From: an uncultured Oscillospiraceae bacterium
Lineage (GTDB): Bacteria; Bacillota; Clostridia; Oscillospirales; Oscillospiraceae
Direction: 5' to 3'
DNA length: 43,875 nt
Assembly (NCBI GenBank): GCA_944383165.1
Contig: CALWON010000110.1
Location: 1 to 43,875, forward strand
Each line of letters starts with the position of its first letter. The stretch's first letter is position 1. Positions 8,149-16,404 of the stretch are shown here, piece by piece. The notes beneath the pieces are model-generated. The model searched no databases. It was given only the letters and a program-made list of their open reading frames with translations, and had not been told where the DNA came from. A program made the translations under genes and the position numbers.

Positions 8149-9135
8149 ATGAACCTTGGCATTTTAGGAGCTGGTAGAATTGCCCATGTAATGGCTGATA
8201 CAATTCTACAACTGAATGCGTCTGGAAACCATTCTGTCACACTCTATGGGATTGCAGCACGTGACCTGCAACGTGCACAGGAATTTTCTAAAACATATCA
8301 TGTAGCACACGCCTATGGCTCCTATGAAGAAATGCTACAAAGTCCTGAATTGGACTTTGTGTACATCGCTACTCCCCACTCTCACCACTATCAGCATATG
8401 AAGCTGTGCATTGATCATAGAAAGCATGTACTTTGTGAAAAATCCTTTACAGTCAATGCAAGGCAAGCAGAAGATATTCTCCGTTATGCAAAAGAGAAAC
8501 AAGTTCTGGTCACAGAAGCAATCTGGACCCGATACCAGCCTATGCGTCAAATCATCTCTGAGGTAATCCATTCAAATATCATAGGGGAACCTAGGATGCT
8601 GACTGCAAACCTGTGCTATACCATCATGGACAAGGAACGGATTGTGCGTCCTGAACTAGCCGGTGGAGCTCTGTTAGATGTGGGTGTTTACACCTTAAAT
8701 TTCGCAGAAATGATTTTTGGTCATCCCCAATGTATCAATGGAATTGGTATAAAACATGAAACTGGAGTTGATATTGCTGACAGCCTTACTCTCACATGGA
8801 ATGATGGAAAAATGGCTGTATTGACCACTGGAGCCACTACCATATCAGACCGCATGGGTATCATCTATGGTACAAACGGCTATATTGTGGTAGAAAATAT
8901 CAACAATCCACAGGGTATACAGGTATTTGATGAAAATCGCCAGTGTATCAAATTCATTCCATGTCCCAAACAGTTGACAGGTTATGAGTATGAGGTACTG
9001 GAGGTTGTAAACTGTATTAAGGAAGGACGTTTAGAATGCCCCTCTATGCCACACTGTGAAACCATTCATATGATGGAAGTCATGGACCACCTGAGAGCAC
9101 AGATGGGGATATGTTACCCCTGTGAGGATATTTGA
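8149..9135 (+). CDS. Gfo/Idh/MocA family NAD(P)-dependent oxidoreductase
   Basis: A 328-residue cytoplasmic dehydrogenase acting on sugars or diols. The Rossmann glycine motif is LGILGAGRIAHVMAD at the N-terminus. The catalytic lysine motif is CEKSFTVNARQAEDI (EKS in place of the more usual EKP), and VTEAIWTRYQP and GGALLDVGVYTLNFAEMIFG follow, which resembles the trans-1,2-dihydrobenzenediol dehydrogenase-like branch. The C-terminal half is the mixed substrate and dimerisation domain. The start is fixed by AGGAGG ten bases upstream. It is a single-gene unit: a strong promoter precedes it and a hairpin follows. The substrate cannot be inferred from the neighbours. Confidence 0.9.
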   Translation: MNLGILGAGRIAHVMADTILQLNASGNHSVTLYGIAARDLQRAQEFSKTYHVAHAYGSYEEMLQSPELDFVYIATPHSHHYQHMKLCIDHRKHVLCEKSFTVNARQAEDILRYAKEKQVLVTEAIWTRYQPMRQIISEVIHSNIIGEPRMLTANLCYTIMDKERIVRPELAGGALLDVGVYTLNFAEMIFGHPQCINGIGIKHETGVDIADSLTLTWNDGKMAVLTTGATTISDRMGIIYGTNGYIVVENINNPQGIQVFDENRQCIKFIPCPKQLTGYEYEVLEVVNCIKEGRLECPSMPHCETIHMMEVMDHLRAQMGICYPCEDI

Positions 9136-9146
9136 TCGATTAAAAT

Positions 9147-9209
9147 CGGAGCATATTTTCTTTGAGCCACACCCTACCTGTGTGGCTCTGGAAATAAGCT
9201 CCATTTTTG
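9147..9209 (+). terminator. Rho-independent terminator after the Gfo/Idh gene
   Basis: GAGCCACAC (9164-9172) pairs with GTGTGGCTC (9180-9188) around a 7-base loop. The stem extends outward through a mismatched region to GGAGC/GCTCC and is followed by ATTTTTG. Confidence 0.7.
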
Positions 9210-9265
9210 CCATACTCCAAGTCTGTATACCATGAACATCGTATTTCATACATCATTTTTTATCC

Positions 9266-9295
9266 TATCGTTATCTTTTTTAAACTATAACGATA
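9266..9295. promoter_or_regulatory. Inverted repeat, candidate operator before the FecCD-type transporter
   Basis: TATCGTTAT (9266-9274) and ATAACGATA (9287-9295) are perfect inverted nine-base arms separated by 12 bases. They lie 25 bp before the permease start, where a repressor would block transcription. The spacer is T-rich and lacks the form of an intrinsic terminator. The regulator is unknown; a metal-responsive repressor would fit the transporter type, but that is inference. Confidence 0.5.
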
Positions 9296-9319
9296 TGTAC
9301 TTTTTAGATGAGGCATTTT

Positions 9320-10312
9320 ATGAAAAAGTTTATCATCTCACTTTTGATTTTGATCCTTCTTTTGCTATTGTCTATCAGTGTTGGGCGCTATGCACTATCA
9401 CTAGAAGAATTATATTCTATCTTAATCGGAAATCCGCCCAGTGACATTGCAAAAGATCTTTTTTTTCAAATCCGGCTTCCACGTGTTGTCACAGTCGCCC
9501 TTTCTGGAGGCGTATTGGCGCTATCTGGGTTAGTATTCCAAACCGTCTTTTCCAATCCACTGGTCTCTCCTGATGTATTGGGTGCTACCAATGGTTGTGC
9601 TGTTGGGGCCATTTTTGCCATGCTTTTCTTCCCTTCGTTCCCTCTATTTTCTCAACTAAGTGCCTTTCTCTGTGGTCTCATATCGGTGATTGCCTCCCTT
9701 TCTCTTGCTAATTTTGTAAAACAAAATTCTCTATTAGGGTTAATCTTGTCAGGTATGGTGATTGGTAGCCTTGCCAGTGCGATGCTCATGATTTTAAAAT
9801 ATTGTGCCGATCCTATGCACCAGTTACCCGCGATTGAATACTGGCTTATGGGTGGATTCCAAAATGCAGTGTGGGATGATGTATGGTCTATTTTTCTATG
9901 CAATGCCCTCCCACTTATTTTCCTTTATTTGTTCCGTTTTCCCTTGAAAGTATTGTCATTAGGAGATGAACGGGCTATAAGTTTAGGGCTTTCTCCCCTG
10001 TTCATTCGACGTAGTGCCATCTTGCTTGCGACAATACTGGTTGCAAGTGTAATAAGTGTGGCTGGTATGGTCAGTTGGGTCGCTTTAATTGCACCACACC
10101 TTGTCCGTGTGTGTGGTGCTCGTGACATCACATCCAACATGGGGACTGTCTTTTGCTGTGGCGGAAGTCTGCTTCTTCTTGCTGATCTATTTGCTCGCAC
10201 CCTCACAACCGCCGAAATCCCTGTCAGTATTTTCACCTCGCTTTTTGGCGCCAGTTTATTGATGGTATTGCTGCTGTGTGGTATATTAGAACATCGTGAG
10301 GTCAATGTATGA
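9320..10312 (+). CDS. FecCD-family ABC transporter permease (iron/siderophore/cobalamin type)
   Basis: A 330-residue integral membrane protein of the BtuC/FhuB/FecCD family, which forms the channel for iron chelates, haem or cobalamin. The N-terminal region SISVGRYALSLEELYSIL, then RLPRVVTVALSGGVLALSGLVFQTVFSNPLVSPDVLG, is the family signature, and GMVSWVALIAPHLVR matches the coupling-helix region that contacts the ATPase. I chose the ATG at 9320 because AGATGAGG (9306-9313) is correctly spaced for it; the in-frame ATG at 9308 overlaps that site. It overlaps the ATPase gene by four bases. No periplasmic-type binding protein gene is adjacent, which is unusual for such an operon. Confidence 0.9.
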   Translation: MKKFIISLLILILLLLLSISVGRYALSLEELYSILIGNPPSDIAKDLFFQIRLPRVVTVALSGGVLALSGLVFQTVFSNPLVSPDVLGATNGCAVGAIFAMLFFPSFPLFSQLSAFLCGLISVIASLSLANFVKQNSLLGLILSGMVIGSLASAMLMILKYCADPMHQLPAIEYWLMGGFQNAVWDDVWSIFLCNALPLIFLYLFRFPLKVLSLGDERAISLGLSPLFIRRSAILLATILVASVISVAGMVSWVALIAPHLVRVCGARDITSNMGTVFCCGGSLLLLADLFARTLTTAEIPVSIFTSLFGASLLMVLLLCGILEHREVNV

Positions 10313-11094
10313 ATACTCTATCTGCCCACAAAATCACATTAAATTATCACAAAAAATGTATTCTGAACCAAGTCTCCCTTTCCCTTCATACCGGGGAGTT
10401 GGTTATCTTATTGGGTGTGAATGGTGCAGGCAAATCTACTTTACTGCGTGTACTTTCTGGAATTTTGGAACCACAATCTGGGCTTGTCTCTTATGATGAT
10501 GACCCAATCCATCCCTTATCCCCTGCAAAAAGGGCAAAATTAGTCAGTTTACTCCATCAGGATATACCCTATTGTACCATGACCGTGTTGGAGTTTGTTT
10601 TATTGGGCGTTGCCCCTTATTTACATTTTGGGCAAATACCAAATAAAACACATCATACACAAGCTCAAAACATCATGGAGCAACTTAGCTTACTGCCACT
10701 CCAAAACCGTCCCATGAATCAGCTTAGTGGTGGGGAACGTCAACGGGCTGCATTGGCACAATGCCTTATGACAAATGCAACTTTTTTGCTTTTAGACGAG
10801 CCAACTGCCAGTTTGGATGTCAGAAGGCAGCATGAGTTTTTAGATTTGTTGACTTCCCTTGTTCAGACAGAAGAAAAAGGCGCTCTTGTCAGTGTTCATG
10901 ACCCTAATTTAGCACTAGATTATGCCTCCAGTGTGGCTGTTTTATCTCAAAATCAACTGATCGTTGTCCCTCGCCGGCAAGGTTGGGAACACGAATTAGA
11001 ACATCTACTGCACCCTGACTATTCTTCTTCCCTTGTCTGTAGCCCGTCTTTCCGTTTCCATTGGACTTCGTCAAAACAAAATGTTCCAAATTGA
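10309..11094 (+). CDS. ABC transporter ATP-binding protein (FecE/FhuC type)
   Basis: A 261-residue cytoplasmic ATPase energising the FecCD-type permease. Walker A is GVNGAGKST, the Q-loop is in SLLHQD, the signature is LSGGERQRAALAQ, Walker B is FLLLDEPTASLD, and the switch histidine is in VSVHDPNLA. The ATG overlaps the permease stop (ATGA), so the pair is coupled. The last 40 residues are less conserved. A perfect U-tailed hairpin follows directly, so the operon holds only these two genes. The likely substrate class is an iron or cobalt chelate; the exact one is unknown. Confidence 0.92.
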   Translation: MNTLSAHKITLNYHKKCILNQVSLSLHTGELVILLGVNGAGKSTLLRVLSGILEPQSGLVSYDDDPIHPLSPAKRAKLVSLLHQDIPYCTMTVLEFVLLGVAPYLHFGQIPNKTHHTQAQNIMEQLSLLPLQNRPMNQLSGGERQRAALAQCLMTNATFLLLDEPTASLDVRRQHEFLDLLTSLVQTEEKGALVSVHDPNLALDYASSVAVLSQNQLIVVPRRQGWEHELEHLLHPDYSSSLVCSPSFRFHWTSSKQNVPN

Positions 11095-11101
11095 AAAAGT
11101 G

Positions 11102-11144
11102 AAAAAACAAGAAGAAAGCAGTTTTGCTTTCTTCTTGTTTTTTT
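11102..11144. terminator. Strong bidirectional terminator
   Basis: ACAAGAAGAAAGCA pairs perfectly with TGCTTTCTTCTTGT around GTTT, flanked by A-run and T-run. It can serve the ATPase gene on plus and the YcxB-like gene on minus. Confidence 0.92.
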
Positions 11145-11155
11145 ATCGAATATTT

Positions 11156-11941
11156 TTACAATTTGTAATAATTAGGAATCTGTTGTCTATTCAAATGTTC
11201 CAACGAACCGTCAATGATTTCACTTTTTTGGAGTAGTATGCCTCCTTCTTTTTGTATCAGCATCAAATAATCCTTTGACTCCACGATAGAGTGAAATGAT
11301 TCATATGGTACTTCATTAGATTGTTGTATCATTTCAGGATGTTCTGTCAACAGCTCCTCGGATGCAAACAGGATACCTGTCTCTGTTAGAAAAAGTAGAT
11401 AAGGTTCACGGGAATTGAATTGTTTGATATACTTTCTTGCCTGCCGTTGAGCACTGCTGCCTAAAGTTTTAGACAGAAGTGCCCAAACACCTATTCCAAT
11501 CTCATAGATACCCAATGGCAATAGATTTCCCAATGCCTGCACATTCCCTATTGCACCGAAACAAAGGACAGCACCCACCAAGAAGGAAAGTATAATCAAC
11601 AAGGTTTTCTTCTTTCTCCATAAGGTTACTGTCCCACTTACCAAACAGAGAAACCCAAAAAGTAATAACATCCAGAGTTCTCTGGGGGCTATCATTGCTG
11701 GAAGCAGTGCAATTAGACTAAGAATCCAGTTGACCAACCCTAAAAACAAACGAAGATTGCTTGCTATTTTTGTCTCTTTCTTATGTGTTCTTTTTGATGC
11801 CCTGTTATCAATCCATCTCCAAAGTTTGGGGAACTGCAATCTTGAAGACAATTCCATCCGTTTCTCTAAAATAGCTGCAATTTGTTCCAGATCCACTGGT
11901 TCCTTCAGTGGCTGTAGTTGAAAGGTCACAATCGGTTGCAT
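11156..11941 (-). CDS. YcxB-like membrane protein
   Basis: A 261-residue protein. Residues 1-60 are soluble. Residues about 65-165 hold four hydrophobic segments (for example LRLFLGLVNWILSLIALLPAM and TLLIILSFLVGAVLCFGAIG). The C-terminal domain from about 185 (YLLFLTETGILFAS, then VPYESFHSIVESKDYLMLIQ) has the alternating beta pattern of the YcxB-like C-terminal domain. The start is fixed by a perfect AAAGGAGGT before the ATG at 11941. Function is unknown in the family. It lies 72 bp downstream of the phosphoesterase gene and may be read through from it. Confidence 0.65.
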   Translation of the reverse strand: MQPIVTFQLQPLKEPVDLEQIAAILEKRMELSSRLQFPKLWRWIDNRASKRTHKKETKIASNLRLFLGLVNWILSLIALLPAMIAPRELWMLLLFGFLCLVSGTVTLWRKKKTLLIILSFLVGAVLCFGAIGNVQALGNLLPLGIYEIGIGVWALLSKTLGSSAQRQARKYIKQFNSREPYLLFLTETGILFASEELLTEHPEMIQQSNEVPYESFHSIVESKDYLMLIQKEGGILLQKSEIIDGSLEHLNRQQIPNYYKL

Positions 11942-12013
11942 TATGATACCTCCTTTGCCTCGATTCTATCAAAACATAAGGAAGTATTCTACCTGTTTTA
12001 TCTTAAAATTTCC

Positions 12014-12607
12014 TTAATTCAACTCAAAAATATACCGTTCATAGCCATTTACCACCCGTGTCTTTCCATAGGTGGTCTCCCTATAAATATTCCTTGAGTA
12101 ATTCATATGGGTGTGACCATGCACAAATAATTTTGGTTCATATTGTTCCAACATGCGGTTGAATGTCCGAAATCCGGTATGTGCTAAGTCCGAGCAATCT
12201 ACCATTCCATAACCTGGTGCATGGGTCAACAAAATATCAAAACCTTTTTTCAAAAATAGTTTTGGCATTAACTTTCTTGCCCTCCACGCCATTTGTCCCT
12301 CTGTATATTGATGTATTCCATCCTTATATCGCATGGATCCACCCAGACCTACAATTCTAAGCCCATTATACTCATAAAATAGTCCATCTACACAAATACA
12401 GCCTGATGGTTCATGAACCTTATAATTATCATCATGGTTCCCGTGAACATACAAAATTGGGCATGGAGCAAATGTGGCAAGAAATGATAAATATTCAGCC
12501 TTTAGATCACCACACGACAAAATCAAATCAATGTGATCTAGCTTACCTGGTTGATAATAATCCCATAACCCTTTGCTTTCCGCATCAGAAATTGCCAAAA
12601 TTCTCAT
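12014..12607 (-). CDS. Calcineurin-like metallophosphoesterase, coupled to the ParB-BMP gene
   Basis: A 197-residue cytoplasmic metallophosphoesterase. The metal-ligand motifs are in order: ISDAES near the N-terminus, SCGDLKAEY, VHGNHDDNY, LLTHAPGYG and VHGHTHMNY. The first motif is normally DxH; here it reads DxE (D, A, E), so one metal ligand is substituted. The start is the ATG at 12607, overlapping the TGA of the upstream gene (ATGA). Stop-start overlap with the ParB-BMP gene implies the two act together or need matched dosage. Substrate unknown; nucleotides or phospho-sugars are typical of the fold. Confidence 0.85.
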   Translation of the reverse strand: MRILAISDAESKGLWDYYQPGKLDHIDLILSCGDLKAEYLSFLATFAPCPILYVHGNHDDNYKVHEPSGCICVDGLFYEYNGLRIVGLGGSMRYKDGIHQYTEGQMAWRARKLMPKLFLKKGFDILLTHAPGYGMVDCSDLAHTGFRTFNRMLEQYEPKLFVHGHTHMNYSRNIYRETTYGKTRVVNGYERYIFELN

Positions 12608-14478
12608 GTTGCACCCCATCCCTCCAACCCTTGCAGCTGGATCATCTCTTGTGCCTTCGGTGTAAATTCTTCTAATTTTGGGCGTCGACCCTCCACCAAC
12701 GAGGAAAGCCAGTTCATGTGCATAATTTGTTGTGCTGTCCTAGGGACCTCATCCCCCCATACAATCTGCCCAGTCTGATCCACCAATGTCCCATAAAATG
12801 GGTCTAATTGGTCATGACGTAACGCCTCATAAAGTACATTTACAAGCCGTCTGGTACCGGACGATACCCGGCGGGAACACTGTACATTGACAACCCCTTG
12901 TGTCATCCCCCACCAATAGTTAATGGCACTATTCTCTCGATTCTCCTGCTTCCAACTGCCATTCATCACCCGTCTTACAATGCTTTGATACATTTTACCC
13001 CACTTACATTGGATCAGTGCCATGTTGTGTATCTTCCCAATGATAGGATCTGTATATTCCCCTAGCCGGTCCCGATAGTCAATGTATCGGATACCCTGTT
13101 GGTGCAGCCGCTCCACACCATCCCCACTCTGTAAGGCTGACCATTCCAGATAGATTTTTGCATTGGCATTGACCATTCTGGCCCCCTGTGCAAAGGCGTT
13201 GATATTGGCAATACTACCATAGGTGGGATAGTCTGTTACATATCCAATGCGACCATCTTGTGTCAACGTTCCAGCAATTGCCCCTTTGATAAATTTTGCC
13301 CCATACAGACGTGGGAAATAGGTGCGGACCGATGGATAATTTGTATTTAAAGAACAATTTAATATTTTGATATCCGGATGATTTACCGCTTGTTTGACAC
13401 TGGGCATAAGCAAGGTAGAACGGGTTGTAAAAATCATTTTTGCACCCTTTTGGATTGCATCCTCTATGGCCTCCATTGCTTTTTCCTCTGTATCCATATC
13501 TTCATAACTAAACGTTTCCACCTGGTCTTGCAGTGCCTGTTCCATACGATAGCGACCATACTCGTGGTTGTATACCCAACGGGAGCGGGAAGTCGAACTG
13601 TCGTGAATAAAGGCTACCTTAATTTGAGATGGAGTTGGACGCAAAATTGAGAACAGAGGTGTTTTTACCTTGTCCTCCAACAGTAGTGTACTCTCTGTCT
13701 GTTGTAATCGACTCTGGATTTCCTGTCTCAGTTTTACTAAATCATTTCCAATTTCTGAAGGCATTTTATGCACAGATTCCTGATAGCCTAAAATTTCTAC
13801 ATAAGTTAAGAACGCTTGGGACACATCTGCATCCTCGCCAAATTCCTTTACAAATGCAGCACGGAACATGTGATAGAAAGCTCGGAATGCATAACTTTCT
13901 TCTACGCTCCATGCTTCTGTATTTCCCTCAATTCCGATGGCTTTCATCAACCTTGCATACAATCCTGGTTGACGGAATACAAGGCATAGTTGCCCTGTCA
14001 TACGATAAAACTCTAAAAACTCATAGTAGGATTGGATTTCTGGTGCATCTGATGGGAATGGAACCAGCCGGGTTACATTTCCAGGAACGGAAACAGCCCC
14101 AAAATATTTCAATACACTCACCCGCTTATGCCCTTCTATAATGTAATAGCGGTTCATATACTCTACTGCCTTGACTGGATCCCGGATTCCTTCCTCCAGA
14201 TGACTTTTACAAAGATTTGCCCATTTAATGGCAAATTCTGTATCAGGAGGCAGCACAGGAGAAAAATTAGGCGAAAATGCATCTGCCCGCAGGGCGGTGC
14301 AAGTACCTGCGATCAGATGGGCTGGAATCTCCTTCAATCCCAATGACTCTCTGCGATATGCTAACTGCTCTGGTTCTTGTGGCAGTACTAACAATCCGGG
14401 TTTACGCCCCTTTGCTTCTGCCTCTTTGTTCTCTCGAAGCCCAATTTTCATTGCTTTTTGATACTCTTCCATTGGCAT
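12604..14478 (-). CDS. Cytoplasmic ParB-like domain fused to BMP/PnrA-type ligand-binding domain
   Basis: A 624-residue protein with no signal peptide or lipobox, hence cytoplasmic. The N-terminal region (about 60-140) looks like a ParB/Srx-fold domain: IEGHKRVSVLKYFGA corresponds to the DGhHRl.Aak.lG signature. A helical region follows to about 270. From about residue 285 the chain has the BMP/PnrA lipoprotein fold, normally a nucleoside-binding ABC component: KVAFIHDSSTSRSRWVYNHEYG, TRSTLLMPSVKQAV, GAIAGTLTQDGRIGYVTDYPTYGSIANINAFAQGA. No permease or ATPase gene is near. I infer a nucleoside-like ligand sensor or an enzyme, not transport. The ATG is supported by AAAGGGGG upstream. It is coupled to the phosphoesterase gene. 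Confidence 0.75.
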   Translation of the reverse strand: MPMEEYQKAMKIGLRENKEAEAKGRKPGLLVLPQEPEQLAYRRESLGLKEIPAHLIAGTCTALRADAFSPNFSPVLPPDTEFAIKWANLCKSHLEEGIRDPVKAVEYMNRYYIIEGHKRVSVLKYFGAVSVPGNVTRLVPFPSDAPEIQSYYEFLEFYRMTGQLCLVFRQPGLYARLMKAIGIEGNTEAWSVEESYAFRAFYHMFRAAFVKEFGEDADVSQAFLTYVEILGYQESVHKMPSEIGNDLVKLRQEIQSRLQQTESTLLLEDKVKTPLFSILRPTPSQIKVAFIHDSSTSRSRWVYNHEYGRYRMEQALQDQVETFSYEDMDTEEKAMEAIEDAIQKGAKMIFTTRSTLLMPSVKQAVNHPDIKILNCSLNTNYPSVRTYFPRLYGAKFIKGAIAGTLTQDGRIGYVTDYPTYGSIANINAFAQGARMVNANAKIYLEWSALQSGDGVERLHQQGIRYIDYRDRLGEYTDPIIGKIHNMALIQCKWGKMYQSIVRRVMNGSWKQENRENSAINYWWGMTQGVVNVQCSRRVSSGTRRLVNVLYEALRHDQLDPFYGTLVDQTGQIVWGDEVPRTAQQIMHMNWLSSLVEGRRPKLEEFTPKAQEMIQLQGLEGWGAT

Positions 14479-14628
14479 ATTGTATTCCCCCTTTTATTGA
14501 AAAAGGGACCAGACATGTAGCCTAGCCCCCCTATAGTATGTTCAGTATAAACGCAATTACATCAAAAAGCAAGCTTTGTTTTTGCCCTATTAGACATTTT
14601 TCACATATAATAGTTTCCCATTTGGTGC

Positions 14629-14668
14629 AAAAAGGAGAGAGACACCAAATATCATGCCTCTCTCCTGA
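14629..14668 (-). terminator. Terminator of the nifS-nifU operon
   Basis: On minus, AGGAGAGAG and CTCTCTCCT form a nine-pair stem ending in TTTTTG. It lies ten bases after the nifU stop. A second inverted repeat (ATTTGGTG/CACCAAAT, arms 14620-14627 and 14643-14650) overlaps it. Confidence 0.8.
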
Positions 14669-14675
14669 TCAATGG

Positions 14676-15107
14676 TTAGTGGCTACAATGGTCACAGCTT
14701 TCACAACAGGGGAATTGGGATTTATCATATTCTATCCCATTTCTTTCATAATAATCTTTCAATGCCAACTTGATTGCTTCTTCTGCCAAAACAGAACAAT
14801 GAATCTTGTGTGTGGGTAATCCATCCAGTGCCTCCACTACTGCCTGATTGGTCAATGCCAGCGCATCGGACACTGGTTTTCCCTTAATGAGTTCTGTTGC
14901 CATGGAACTGGATGCAATGGCACTGCCACAACCGAAAGTCTCAAATTTTGCATCTACTATCCGATCATCCTGAATTTTCAGGTAAATTTTCATAATATCT
15001 CCGCACTTTGCGTTACCAACTTCACCTACACCATCCGCATCTTCAATCACGCCCACATTGCGTGGATTACGGAAATGGTCCATTACCTTATCACTATAGA
15101 GTGCCAT
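14676..15107 (-). CDS. nifU: Fe-S cluster scaffold protein NifU/IscU
   Basis: A 143-residue IscU-type scaffold on which NifS-derived sulfur and iron are assembled into [Fe-S] clusters. The three cluster-ligand cysteines are visible: GNAKCGD (Cys35, with the conserved Asp37), FGCGSA (Cys60) and IHCSVLAEEAI (about Cys104). The start ALYSDKVMDHFRNPRNVG is typical. The end carries an extra CCESCDHCSH cluster, found in the Clostridia/Firmicutes forms; such tails are metal-binding candidates but their role here is unproven. It lies 15 bp after nifS and ends at a terminator, so it is the last gene of a two-gene operon. Confidence 0.95.
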   Translation of the reverse strand: MALYSDKVMDHFRNPRNVGVIEDADGVGEVGNAKCGDIMKIYLKIQDDRIVDAKFETFGCGSAIASSSMATELIKGKPVSDALALTNQAVVEALDGLPTHKIHCSVLAEEAIKLALKDYYERNGIEYDKSQFPCCESCDHCSH

Positions 15108-15122
15108 ATCAATTTCCTCTCT

Positions 15123-16313
15123 TTACTTTATGATATAATCTTGGATTCCAGCCTGCAAATCTCTCCACACTGGAGAAATACTTCTCAAATACGCCACCAC
15201 ATCCGTAACTGCTTCAATAATATAGTCCACTTCTTCTTCTGTATTTTCATCACTCAATGATAACCGCAGGGAACCATGTGCAATCTCATGAGGTCTGCCA
15301 ATGGCTAATAAGACATGACTTGGATCCAGAGAACCAGAGGTACACGCTGACCCAGAGGAAGCACAAATCCCTTTGTCATCCAACAGAAGCAGAAGGGACT
15401 CTCCCTCAATTCCCTCAAAACAAAAATGGACATTCCCTGGAAGCCTTTGGTTTTGATCTCCATTGAGGACGGAGTGTGGGATTTTAGAAAGTCCAGCGAT
15501 GAGCTTCTGCCGTAGCCCTTTTAGTTTTAACTGCTTCTCCTCTATCCCATCCACAGCTTCCTCTAATGCAGCAGCCATACCTACAATAGCAGGGATATTT
15601 TCTGTCCCTGCCCTTCTACCCCGTTCCTGGGCTCCACCCTCAATGAGAGGTTCCAGCAAAATCCCTTTGCGTGCATATAACACACCAATCCCCTTTGGAC
15701 CATGGAATTTATGGGCAGATAAAGAGAGCATATCTATATTTTGCTCCTGCACATCTACCTTCAAATGCCCCACCGCTTGTACTGCATCAGTGTGAAACAG
15801 CACACCCTTCTCCCGGCAGACTGCCCCAATTTCCTCAATGGGTTGAATGGTACCAATTTCATTGTTGGCATACATCACAGTCACAAGGCAGGTATCCTCA
15901 CGAATGGCTTTGCGTACCTGCTCTGCCGTTACAAGTCCATGTTCATGAACATCCAACAGCGTAATTTCATATCCCTGTTTTTTCAGTTTATCCAATGTGT
16001 GCAATACAGCATGGTGCTCAAAAGCAGTTGAGATGATATGTTTTTTACCTTTTCTGGCTCCTAACATTGCTGCAGAACGGATTGCCTGATTGTCTGCCTC
16101 ACTGCCACCCGATGTAAAAATAATTTCTTTAGGATCGCAATTCAAAACTTTCGCAATGCGGGTTCTTGCATCGGTCAGTGCTTCATTTGCCCTTTGCCCA
16201 ACCGAGTGGAGACTGGAAGGATTCCCATATTCCTCCTGAAAAAAAGGCAACATAGCAGATAGTGCTTTGGAACTCAGCTTAGTGGTTGCACCATTATCTA
16301 CATAAATACTCAT
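15123..16313 (-). CDS. nifS: Cysteine desulfurase NifS/IscS
   Basis: A 396-residue PLP enzyme that removes sulfur from cysteine and passes it to NifU. The PLP lysine is in [14 protein letters not shown], the nearby HTDAVQAVG holds the PLP-contacting Asp, and the catalytic-cysteine loop is [21 protein letters not shown]. Start: the ATG at 16313 ([11 protein letters not shown]) is preferred because GGGTGAG fits its spacing; a GTG three codons upstream at 16322 is the alternative. A near-consensus promoter lies about 60 bp upstream, so nifS and nifU form their own operon. Confidence 0.95.
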   Translation of the reverse strand: MSIYVDNGATTKLSSKALSAMLPFFQEEYGNPSSLHSVGQRANEALTDARTRIAKVLNCDPKEIIFTSGGSEADNQAIRSAAMLGARKGKKHIISTAFEHHAVLHTLDKLKKQGYEITLLDVHEHGLVTAEQVRKAIREDTCLVTVMYANNEIGTIQPIEEIGAVCREKGVLFHTDAVQAVGHLKVDVQEQNIDMLSLSAHKFHGPKGIGVLYARKGILLEPLIEGGAQERGRRAGTENIPAIVGMAAALEEAVDGIEEKQLKLKGLRQKLIAGLSKIPHSVLNGDQNQRLPGNVHFCFEGIEGESLLLLLDDKGICASSGSACTSGSLDPSHVLLAIGRPHEIAHGSLRLSLSDENTEEEVDYIIEAVTDVVAYLRSISPVWRDLQAGIQDYIIK

Positions 16314-16375
16314 TGTACTCACCCTTTGTATATAGAATTGATTTTCTTTTTCAACCTACTTCCCTTGTTGGTTTT

Positions 16376-16404
16376 ACTATATACCTAATTACCTACCTTG
16401 TCAA
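16376..16404 (-). promoter_or_regulatory. Promoter of nifS-nifU overlapping the modE-like stop codon
   Basis: On minus, TTGACA (16404-16399), a 17-base spacer and TATAGT (16381-16376). The -35 covers the TGA stop of the ModE-like gene. The spacer contains GGTAGGTAATTAGGTA, a repeated GGTA motif that could bind a regulator (inference). Confidence 0.8.
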
